A stretch of 6,002 nt of DNA, taken from Acidobacteriaceae bacterium. Lineage in GTDB: Bacteria; Acidobacteriota; Terriglobia; Terriglobales; Acidobacteriaceae. The number at the start of each line of letters is the position of its first letter. Position 1 is the stretch's first letter. Both the position numbers and the translations under genes were made by a program. This document shows, one piece after another, positions 1 through 5,705 of this stretch. The stretch covers positions 1 to 6,002 of the forward strand of contig WQYS01000162.1 in NCBI GenBank assembly GCA_009781125.1. The letters are read 5' to 3'. The notes under the pieces were generated by a model, which saw only the letters and a list, made by a program, of their open reading frames with translations, had not been told where the DNA came from and made no database searches.

Positions 1-317
1 GCGGCGATCTCCTCGCGCGTGAGCGGCTTGCGGGTGACGTTGCGGCCCGTGGGGTCGCCGATCAGAGCGGTCGAATCGCCGATCAGAAAGATGACCGTGT
101 GGCCAAGCGACTGAAAGTGCCGCAGCTTGCGGATCAGCACCGTGTGGCCCAGATGCAGGTCGGGCGCGGTCGGGTCGAATCCGGCCTTGATACGCATGGG
201 ACGGCCCGAGGCAATCGACTGCGCGATGCGCTCCTTGAGCGCCTCCAGCGGAAGAATCTCCGCCGCGCCCTTGGCGATAAGGTCAAGCTGATCTTCAAGC
301 GAGGGAAAGGATGACAT
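1..317 (-). CDS. tyrS: Tyrosine--tRNA ligase (TyrRS), N-terminal 105 residues, partial at left edge
   Basis: Charges tRNA-Tyr with tyrosine in the cytoplasm, using ATP; it is a class I aminoacyl-tRNA synthetase. Translating the minus strand from the ATG at 317-315 gives an open frame through to the window edge. Residues 42-58 ([17 protein letters not shown]) carry the class I HIGH signature as HLGH at 55-58. They are followed by the Rossmann-fold stretch [17 protein letters not shown] at 77-93, which is typical of the TyrRS family and most like the TyrZ/type-2 branch. The KMSKS loop and the C-terminal S4-like domain would lie outside the window. The ATG was chosen because the protein start ([11 protein letters not shown]) fits the family and a GAGG lies just upstream. 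An in-frame TTG nine bases earlier is possible but less likely. The gene lies 105 bp downstream of the protease gene on the same strand; no functional link is apparent. Identification is confident from motif reading; the subtype is inference. Confidence 0.95.
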   Translation of the reverse strand, partial: MSSFPSLEDQLDLIAKGAAEILPLEALKERIAQSIASGRPMRIKAGFDPTAPDLHLGHTVLIRKLRHFQSLGHTVIFLIGDSTALIGDPTGRNVTRKPLTREEIA

Positions 318-355
318 ATTCCTCAAGTATAAAGGCGTTCAAAACCTGTCCTCAA
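318..355 (-). promoter_or_regulatory. tyrS ribosome binding site with weak sigma70-like promoter candidate
   Basis: On the minus strand GAGG (324-321) stands three bases before the tyrS ATG, a plausible but closely spaced Shine-Dalgarno element. Just upstream is TATACT (331-326), which differs from the -10 consensus at one base, preceded after an 18-base gap by TTGAGG (355-350), four of six matches to the -35 consensus. If this promoter is used, transcription would start almost at the ATG and the transcript would lose the GAGG, so the two readings conflict. Either the mRNA comes from further upstream and uses GAGG, or tyrS is made from a near-leaderless transcript. The RBS is the better supported part. 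Confidence 0.35.
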
Positions 356-411
356 AACATGCCGCCACCAGCCCGCTATCGAATTGGGCAACGGGCCGGT
401 GTTCGAGCAGT

Positions 412-443
412 GTCACGCTGGTTCAGTTCTGAACCAGCGTGAC
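412..443 (-). terminator. Perfect 15-bp inverted repeat spanning the protease stop codon (U-less terminator or 3' stabiliser)
   Basis: Bases 412-426 (GTCACGCTGGTTCAG) and 429-443 (CTGAACCAGCGTGAC) are exact reverse complements separated by only TT. As RNA this would fold into about 14 base pairs with a four-base loop. The high-coordinate arm encodes the last residues of the protease, and the TGA stop (425-423) lies inside the other arm. Neither strand has a T-run after the hairpin, so it is not a classical intrinsic terminator. Its position between two co-directional genes fits a U-tract-independent terminator or a 3' end that blocks exonucleases. The palindrome is seen directly; the function is inferred. 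Confidence 0.55.
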
Positions 444-3400
444 GGTGGTGGAGGTGGTAAGGCCGCCGCTTGAGCCGGTCACGGTGATGGTGTAAGTCCT
501 CGCCACCGGAGGAGGTTCGCCAGGAGGACTGCTTCCGCCACAACCCGCCATCGCTGCAACTGCCCCTAGCGCCAGCACAATTACGAACAGGTTCAGCAGA
601 CGCCGGTTCTTTCTGCGCGCCAGCATCAGCGGCATCATCAGCAAGGCAAAAATAAACGGAACCTTACCGGCGCCGCGTACGCTGGCCGTCGCCTTCGGAA
701 CGGTAACTGTAAGGACCGAGCTTGATCCGGGCGTTACCGAAACCGGATTGAAGCTCCATCCTGCACCGGACGGCAGTCCTGCGGTTACGCTCAGCGTCAC
801 GGGACTGTTGAATCCCGTTCCGTTTACGGCGGCGACGTCGATCGTATACTTTGCCGTGCCTCCGGCTGACGAAACTGTCGCTGTCTGCGTCGCCGCCGCC
901 GGGGAGACTGTAAACTCAGGCGTAGCAGGCGCTGCTGAAGCGATAGTCAACGCCACCGTCGTGGAGCGCGACACGCCTCCGCCGTTTCCTGTGATGGTGA
1001 TCGTATACGTCCCCGGCGTGGCATCAGACACTGCCGTGAAGGTCGCCTGCGAGGTTCCGCTGCCGCTGACCGATGCGGGCGCGAACCCCACTGTCACTCC
1101 CGCAGGCTGACCCGCCGCTGACAACGTTACCTTGGACGAGAAGCCTCCAACCGCAGAGATCGAGACCGTCGAACTTGCACTACTGCCCTGCGTCACCGTG
1201 AGTGGCGGCACAGCCGCAAGCGCGAAGTCTGGAGCCTGGCTTACGGTGAGATTGATCGTCGTCGCGCGCGACACGCCGCCGCTGTTTCCTGTGATGGTGA
1301 TTGCATACGTCCCCGGCGTGGCATCAGACGCCGCCGTGAAGGTCGCCTGTGAGGTTCCGCTGCCGCTGACCGAAGGGGGCGCGAACCCCACTGTCACTCC
1401 CGCAGGCTGACCTGCCGCCGACAAAACTACTGTAGGCGAACCGCTGATTGCAGAGATCGAGACCGTTGAACTCGCACTGCTGCCCTGCGTCACGGTCAGC
1501 GATGACGGCGCCGCCGTGAGCGAGAAGTTTGGCGGAGGGATTACCGTAAGCATCACCGTGATGGAGTGCGCCAGGTCTCCGCTGATTCCCGTGATGGTGA
1601 TCGGATACGTGCCCGTGGGGGTATCAGATGGCACTGAGAAGACCGCCAACTGCGTCGTAATTCCATTGAGCTCGCTGCCAGACGGAAAGACATTCAACGT
1701 TATGCTCGCAGGCATGTCCCATGTTCCATATCCGAAAGCAGGTGAGAAACCGTTGGCCGCCATGATCGAGAGCGTCGTGCTTCCACTGCTCCCCTGTGCC
1801 ACCGTCAACGCTGGCGGCGACGACGCAAACGAGAAGTCCGGCGCTACGCCTACCGTGAGGTTCATCACGGTCGAGGACGACTCGCCGCCACTGCTTCCCG
1901 TGATGGTGACCGAATACGTGCCCGCGGCGACACTGGACGCCACCGTGACGTTCACCAGCGAGGTCTCGTTACCGCCAATCAACGCGGGACCGAACGTCAT
2001 TGTCACTCCATCGGGAAGGTTCGCCGCCGACAAACCTACAGACGACGAAAAACCGTTGGCCGTTATGAGCGAGACCAGCGAATTCCCGCTGTTGCCCGGC
2101 GCCACCGTCAGCGAGGATGGCGCTACCAGCGTAAAGCCAGGAGTGCCTACCGCAAGATAGACCGTCGTCGAGCGCGACAGACCGCCGCCGGTTCCCGTGA
2201 GGGTGATCGGATACATACCCGGCGCGACCGTAGACATCACTGCAATGGTCGCTCCCATTGTTTGCCCGTTGTAGACGTTACCGAATACAGGGCACGTCAC
2301 CGTCACTCCGTCCGGCATGCCCGTCGCCATCACAGACACATCAGACGAGAAGCCGCCGGCTGTGGCCAGCGAGATTACCGAAGTTCTACTGGTCCCCGGC
2401 GCCATCGTCAGCGATACCGGCTCCGCCGCAATCGAGAAGTCCGGCGCCTGGCCAACTGTAAAGCTCATCTTCGTGGAGCGCGACAGACCACCGCCGGTTC
2501 CCACGATGGTGATCGTATACGTGCCCAGCGCGGCCGTTGGTGCTACGGTGAAGGCCGCCTGCGAGATTCCGCTTCCAGTGACCGATGGGGGCGAGAACCC
2601 GGCCGTCACTCCATCAGGCAGGCCCGCCGCCGACAGATCCACCTCCGACGAGAAGCCTTCGATCGCTCCGATTGTGACCGTTGAACTTCCCTTGTCACCA
2701 GGCAATACCGCTAGCGTGCCCGGCGATGCTGTGATCGAAAAGTCCGCCTGCGGCTGCTGTCCGATCACGAGATTGATGGTCGTGTCGCGCCAGAAGTTTC
2801 CGCCGATTCCTGAAATGGTGATCGGATACGTGCCTGCAGTGACAGTATCCGCCACAGTAAAGGTCACCGGAAAGGTCTGAGTTCCTGTAACCGACGAAGG
2901 CAACGACACCGTCACTCCAAAAGGCTGCCCCGACGCCTGCAAAGCTACTGTAGACGTAAAACCGTTGCCCGCAATAAACGAGACCGTCGAACTTCCACTG
3001 TTCCCCGGCATTACCGCCAGCGTTTCTGGCGACGCTGAGAGCTCGAAGTCCACCGTAGTTACATAGAGGAGTATCGTCGTGGAGCGCGTCAGATCTCCGC
3101 TGGTTCCCTTGATGGTGACCGTATACGTGCCCATCGCGGCGTTAGACGGCACCGTGAAGGCCGCCTGCGAGGTTCCGCTTCCGCTGATCGACTCAGGCGC
3201 GAATGTCACCGTCGCTCCTGCGGGCAGACCCGTCGCCGACAAAGCTATCGCAGACGAGAAGCCGTTGACCACAGTAGACCAGACCGACAAATTTTTACTG
3301 AAGCCCGGCATCACCGTCAGCGTTGCTACCGTGCCGATTCCGAAGTCAGGCACGGAGCTTCCCACCGTGACATTGACCGTCGTCGAGCGTGTATGGGTTC

Positions 3401-5624
3401 CGTCGGTTCCCGTGATAGTGATCGGATATATCGTCCCTATCGTGTCAACAGACGCCATCGTGAAGGTCACCTGTGAGGTCTCGGTCCCGCTGATCTCCGC
3501 GGGCGCAAACGACACCGACCCCGTTCCCGCAGGCGGACCCGACGCCGACAAATATACAGGAGACGAGAAGCCGCCGACCGCAGAGATCGAGATCGTCGAA
3601 CTTCCACTGGCGCTCGGCATCACCATCAGGGATGCCGGATCGGCCACCAGTGAAAAATCAGGCGCCACGCCTACGATAATGTTCACCGTCGCCGTGCGCG
3701 ACAGAGCTCCACCGATTCCCGTGATGGTGATCGTATGCGTGCCCAGCGCAGCAGTCGATGCCACCGTGAAGGTCGCCTGCGAGGTTCCGCTTCCGGTAAC
3801 CGATGGAGGCGAGAACTCCACCGTCACCCCATCAGGCAGATTCGTTGCCTCCAAATTCACTGCCGACGAGAAGCCGCCAGACGTTATGATCGAGACCGTC
3901 GTTCTCCCACTGTTCCCCGGCGCCACCACTAGCGTGCCTGACGCCGCCAGCGAGAAGTCCGGCGGCGCCGCAACCAGCGTATCCACCAGAGCAGGAGTCG
4001 GGCTGCCCCATCCGGTGACCAGATCGTATCCCGTCACGGCCTGATAGCTGCCCGCGTATCCGCTCGCGATGTCATGAAAGCCCGCGCTGTAGGATGCAGG
4101 ATCGGTGGAATTCATCTGATAGATCGTCGGATTGAGGAAGCCGATCAAGGGCTGTCCATTGGCCGCCAGTTGCTGATTCACCAGAGCCATATACCCAGCC
4201 CAGACCGGCGTTGCTCCGCTGGTTCCGACGACATCGGTCCAGCCCGCGTTGTCAACCAGGTAGAAGTCACTCGCGATGGCCGCCACGTCCGGGCCATTGC
4301 GCAGCGTGGTCGAGCCGAGATTGCTGGCGTTGATGACCCCCGGAATCTGCTGCCATGACGGAATGGGGATATTGTTCGGCGAGACGCCGCCGCCCGATGC
4401 GCTCCATGCCGTCTCTGACTGCCACGATCCGCCGGGATTTGCCGTAAGCACCGTCCCCCCGACCGAGGTCACATACGGGTCGTCGGACGGCCACGCAGGG
4501 GGCCAGCCCGGAACCCAGGTTGCGTAGTCGCCCGAGGCGGCAAAGAACGTCTGCCCCTGCGCTGCCATCCTCTGGAGATATGGTTCTAACTCCTCCGGGT
4601 CCGTAGGCGTCCAGCCCCACGAACAACTGATCGTCGCCGGCAGAGGATCGTTCGTCGTCATGGCGGCGGCAATCACCGTGTCGTCGCTGCCAACGTACAT
4701 CGTCACGTTTGCGAGTCCTGGAGCCATGCCCAATGCCATCGCCAGGTCCAGCGTCGGTTCGGCGTCGTTGCACGCAACGGACGGGCAATCCACGCTGGTT
4801 CCATCCGTGGACAGCAGCGTGATGGCATCCCCTGGATAGGTCTGTCCTATATTCGCGTAGTAGGCCTTGAGATCGTTGAGGTCTGTTCCGCTATAGGACC
4901 AGATGCCCAGGTTCTGCCCCTCGCCCCTCAGGCTTCCGCTGCCATAGTAGGCCTTGCGTGTATCGCTGCCAAGAAACAGGCCATACGGTCCGCTGCCCGT
5001 GGCATTGGGAGCGGCCTGGGCTGCGTTGCTGCTGACAGATCTCTCCACGACCATGGGAAACGGAATCGAGTAGTTATCCATCCCGGAGACATGCCACAGC
5101 TTGAACGGCAGGCTGGTCGTCGGCTCCTGGTCGGGAGAGTAGAAATCGCGGTTCTCTGTAGGGTGCCTGTAGCTCTGCATCTTTACGTGGAAGGCGCCTT
5201 CCACCGCGGAAACCGGACCGCGCACATGCACATCCATGCCATTGCGGCTGCCACCGGTTACAGTGAGGCCATGCGATTGGGCAAACTGAACCACCGTGTT
5301 GTAGTCATCCTCGGACGGTCCAAAGCGCTCCGTGAACTGCTGCGGAGTCTGAAAATGTCTATAGTTTGGGCTGGCAGGGTTATAGATATCCGCCACAAAG
5401 CTGTCGAGTCCGGCCTGATCGCGCACGGGCAGAACAAGGTCCAGATTCATCACATGGTTCTGCGGCAATCGCCCCTGATAACGCGCCCGTCCGTCGCGAA
5501 CCGCGTCACGTACATGATGCGTCTTCATCGATTGCGCACAGGACAAGGCAGTCGCCGCTGCAAGCACGGTTGACACAGTTACTCTGCAAACGAATCGCAA
5601 CAAGAGAATTCCCTTCCTGCCCAC
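423..5624 (-). CDS. Secreted S53 family (sedolisin/kumamolisin-like) protease with Ig-like repeat tail and C-terminal membrane module
   Basis: A 1733-residue exported serine-carboxyl endopeptidase, by family probably most active at acid pH. Residues 1-30 form a signal peptide (basic start, hydrophobic core about 15-27, likely cut after SCA). Residues about 36-190 match the pro-kumamolisin activation domain, an intramolecular chaperone normally removed on maturation. The catalytic domain spans about 205-550. Glu289 and Asp293 in EPTLDLA correspond to the kumamolisin Glu/Asp pair, Asp366 in AASGDYATW to the oxyanion Asp, and Ser469 in VVGTSGATP to the nucleophile. HDIASG (Asp518) and TGYDLVTGWGSP (Asp534) resemble the calcium site. 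All expected key residues are present, so activity is likely. Residues 555-1561 hold ten Ig-like repeats, 1569-1643 a diverged eleventh, 1654-1695 two hydrophobic segments around RRKNRR ending in AMAGC, then a Pro-rich linker and two strands. Core sedolisin precursors are roughly a third as long. Cys334 in ISCSWG sits where Ser, Asn or Met is usual. Start is GTG; a TTG at 5603 is the alternative. No lineage-specific gene name is recognised. Confidence 0.93.
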   Translation of the reverse strand: MGRKGILLLRFVCRVTVSTVLAAATALSCAQSMKTHHVRDAVRDGRARYQGRLPQNHVMNLDLVLPVRDQAGLDSFVADIYNPASPNYRHFQTPQQFTERFGPSEDDYNTVVQFAQSHGLTVTGGSRNGMDVHVRGPVSAVEGAFHVKMQSYRHPTENRDFYSPDQEPTTSLPFKLWHVSGMDNYSIPFPMVVERSVSSNAAQAAPNATGSGPYGLFLGSDTRKAYYGSGSLRGEGQNLGIWSYSGTDLNDLKAYYANIGQTYPGDAITLLSTDGTSVDCPSVACNDAEPTLDLAMALGMAPGLANVTMYVGSDDTVIAAAMTTNDPLPATISCSWGWTPTDPEELEPYLQRMAAQGQTFFAASGDYATWVPGWPPAWPSDDPYVTSVGGTVLTANPGGSWQSETAWSASGGGVSPNNIPIPSWQQIPGVINASNLGSTTLRNGPDVAAIASDFYLVDNAGWTDVVGTSGATPVWAGYMALVNQQLAANGQPLIGFLNPTIYQMNSTDPASYSAGFHDIASGYAGSYQAVTGYDLVTGWGSPTPALVDTLVAAPPDFSLAASGTLVVAPGNSGRTTVSIITSGGFSSAVNLEATNLPDGVTVEFSPPSVTGSGTSQATFTVASTAALGTHTITITGIGGALSRTATVNIIVGVAPDFSLVADPASLMVMPSASGSSTISISAVGGFSSPVYLSASGPPAGTGSVSFAPAEISGTETSQVTFTMASVDTIGTIYPITITGTDGTHTRSTTVNVTVGSSVPDFGIGTVATLTVMPGFSKNLSVWSTVVNGFSSAIALSATGLPAGATVTFAPESISGSGTSQAAFTVPSNAAMGTYTVTIKGTSGDLTRSTTILLYVTTVDFELSASPETLAVMPGNSGSSTVSFIAGNGFTSTVALQASGQPFGVTVSLPSSVTGTQTFPVTFTVADTVTAGTYPITISGIGGNFWRDTTINLVIGQQPQADFSITASPGTLAVLPGDKGSSTVTIGAIEGFSSEVDLSAAGLPDGVTAGFSPPSVTGSGISQAAFTVAPTAALGTYTITIVGTGGGLSRSTKMSFTVGQAPDFSIAAEPVSLTMAPGTSRTSVISLATAGGFSSDVSVMATGMPDGVTVTCPVFGNVYNGQTMGATIAVMSTVAPGMYPITLTGTGGGLSRSTTVYLAVGTPGFTLVAPSSLTVAPGNSGNSLVSLITANGFSSSVGLSAANLPDGVTMTFGPALIGGNETSLVNVTVASSVAAGTYSVTITGSSGGESSSTVMNLTVGVAPDFSFASSPPALTVAQGSSGSTTLSIMAANGFSPAFGYGTWDMPASITLNVFPSGSELNGITTQLAVFSVPSDTPTGTYPITITGISGDLAHSITVMLTVIPPPNFSLTAAPSSLTVTQGSSASSTVSISAISGSPTVVLSAAGQPAGVTVGFAPPSVSGSGTSQATFTAASDATPGTYAITITGNSGGVSRATTINLTVSQAPDFALAAVPPLTVTQGSSASSTVSISAVGGFSSKVTLSAAGQPAGVTVGFAPASVSGSGTSQATFTAVSDATPGTYTITITGNGGGVSRSTTVALTIASAAPATPEFTVSPAAATQTATVSSAGGTAKYTIDVAAVNGTGFNSPVTLSVTAGLPSGAGWSFNPVSVTPGSSSVLTVTVPKATASVRGAGKVPFIFALLMMPLMLARRKNRRLLNLFVIVLALGAVAAMAGCGGSSPPGEPPPVARTYTITVTGSSGGLTTSTTVTLVQN
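426..665 (-). other. C-terminal module: hydrophobic segment, RRKNRR, hydrophobic segment with lipobox-like AMAGC, Pro linker, two Ig strands
   Basis: Residues 1655-1669 (VPFIFALLMMPLMLA) are hydrophobic, 1670-1675 are RRKNRR, and 1676-1694 are a second hydrophobic stretch ending AMAG before Cys1695 (codon 542-540) and Gly-Gly-Ser-Ser. A linker PPGEPPPVA follows, then residues 1709-1733, which match the closing strand pair of the upstream repeats (TYTITVTGSSGG, STTVTL). By the positive-inside rule the Arg cluster would be cytoplasmic, with the protease and the final strands both outside. The RRKNRR/hydrophobic/AMAGC run has the layout of a lipoprotein signal peptide, although Met at the -3 position is unusual. 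I recall similar ends on other acidobacterial secreted proteins; their function is not known to me. Confidence 0.7.
942..3962 (-). repeat. Ten tandem Ig-like repeats, about 97-104 residues each (protease residues 555-1561)
   Basis: Each repeat opens with a [VAP]-[DNG]-F-[STAEG] motif. Starts are near residues 555, 655, 759, 858, 960, 1061, 1162, 1262, 1365 and 1465. Each then has a strand like LTVxPGxSGSSTVSI, a GGFSSxV turn, a LPxGVTVxFxP strand, a GSGTSQ turn and a closing strand pair of the type GTYxITITG, GG, SRSTTxxLTV. This is an all-beta Ig-like fold common in bacterial surface and secreted proteins; I cannot name the exact family by eye. Likely roles are a spacer that lifts the protease from the surface or binding of polymers. 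Repeat 6 (from 1061) and repeat 8 (from 1262) are the most aberrant; repeat 6 holds the only cysteine of the array, Cys1111. Confidence 0.85.
961..1420 (-). repeat. Recent duplication: repeats 9 and 10 nearly identical at DNA level, 300-bp period
   Basis: Bases 961-1120 align without gaps to 1261-1420 with about 13 mismatches in 160 by hand count, and 1081-1110 is identical to 1381-1410. In protein, residues 1401-1453 and 1501-1553 differ at four positions. Other repeat pairs are clearly more diverged in DNA, so this copy looks like the latest unequal crossover or slippage event, at the membrane-proximal end of the array. Confidence 0.85.
3975..5012 (-). other. S53 peptidase catalytic domain (residues about 205-550)
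   Basis: This is the part of the protease that cuts peptide bonds. In order it has the start of the mature enzyme near SGPYGLFLGSDTRKAYYG, the Glu289/Asp293 pair at 4760-4746, the ISCSWG strand at 4631-4614, Asp366 at 4529-4527, the conserved RNGPDVAAIASDF at about 442-454, Ser469 at 4220-4218, and the calcium-binding-like segment from 517 to 542. The Glu-to-Ser distance of 180 residues is close to that of kumamolisin. Two nearby cysteines, 280 and 285, could form a small disulfide loop just before the catalytic Glu. Boundaries are estimated by eye. Confidence 0.88.
5055..5519 (-). other. Pro-kumamolisin activation domain (residues about 36-190)
   Basis: Propeptide of the S53 precursor. It shows the family pattern: HVMNLDLVLPVRDQAGLDSF (a beta strand leading into a helix), the YNPASPNYRHFQTPQQFTER block (about 81-100) that is highly characteristic of S53 prodomains, FGPSEDDYNTVVQFAQSHGL, and a later strand pair around VRGPVSAVEGAFHVKMQSY. 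In this family the domain helps the enzyme fold and is then cut off by the enzyme itself at low pH. The release site here is probably in the Ser/Ala/Asn-rich linker at about 195-210; that position is inferred. Confidence 0.85.
5598..5618 (-). promoter_or_regulatory. Internal Shine-Dalgarno and alternative TTG start of the protease
   Basis: The GTG start at 5624-5622 has no Shine-Dalgarno match before it (the upstream bases are AAGAATCCT). Inside the frame, AGGAAGGGA (5618-5610) is a strong purine-rich match, six bases before an in-frame TTG (5603-5601), with a second TTG directly after it. Starting there would give a protein seven residues shorter, still with an Arg followed by a hydrophobic core, so the signal peptide works either way. 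GTG is the first possible start after the upstream in-frame TGA. Confidence 0.45.
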
Positions 5625-5631
5625 AGGATTC

Positions 5632-5659
5632 TTAATAGAACCAATATGGATAGATTCAA
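5632..5659 (-). promoter_or_regulatory. Candidate sigma70-like promoter of the protease gene
   Basis: On the minus strand TTGAAT (5659-5654) is followed after 16 bases by TATTAA (5637-5632), four of six matches in each box. Transcription would begin near 5625, one base before the GTG, giving either a leaderless GTG start or a short leader for the internal Shine-Dalgarno and TTG. A perfect TTGACA lies further upstream (5688-5683) but has no good -10 at the right distance. The gap is visibly AT-richer than the flanking genes, which supports a promoter somewhere in it. Confidence 0.35.
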
Positions 5660-5672
5660 TCTTCCAATCTAT
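5650..5672. promoter_or_regulatory. Operator-like inverted repeat (7-bp arms, 9-bp gap) overlapping the candidate -35
   Basis: ATAGATT (5650-5656) and AATCTAT (5666-5672) are exact reverse complements separated by nine bases, so the arm centres lie 16 bp apart, suited to a dimeric regulator. One arm overlaps the candidate -35 box of the protease, so binding could block RNA polymerase. Seven-base AT-rich arms can occur by chance, and no regulator gene is in the window. Confidence 0.3.
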
Positions 5673-5705
5673 GTTTAAGTGTTGTCAATCCGTATTTGAA
5701 GGGCC

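Noticed and set aside
99..314. Plus-strand open frame of 71 codons opposite tyrS
   Set aside because: The opposite strand encodes an unmistakable TyrRS N-terminus with HLGH. This frame is Arg/Lys-rich and unlike known proteins.
371..396. GCCCG...CGGGC inverted repeat in the tyrS leader as a possible riboswitch or T-box
   Set aside because: The arms are only five bases with a long loop, the leader is about 100 bases, and no T-box specifier or antiterminator bulge sequence is evident.
942..3962. Repeat array considered as a CRISPR or non-coding minisatellite
   Set aside because: The repeats are about 300 bp, diverged, multiples of three and encode a continuous Ig-like protein tail; there is no short direct repeat and spacer structure.
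748..4044. Long plus-strand open frames at 748-1110, 1132-1410, 1516-2160, 2317-2880 and 3079-4044
   Set aside because: They are antisense to the repeat-rich protease, repeat with its roughly 300-bp period (the PVMVIxYVP motif is the reverse of the GTYxITITG codons), and show no ribosome sites or known family. They are shadows of one biased codon pattern.
4267..4788. Minus-strand open frame of 173 codons in another frame of the protease
   Set aside because: It lies wholly inside the catalytic domain coding region, is rich in Arg/Gly/Asp as expected from frame-shifted GC-rich codons, and matches no family I recognise. The overlapping frame holds all the S53 motifs.
5091..5635. Two overlapping plus-strand open frames opposite the protease prodomain
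   Set aside because: The prodomain and signal peptide on the minus strand explain this stretch. The plus-strand frames lack ribosome sites and recognisable motifs.
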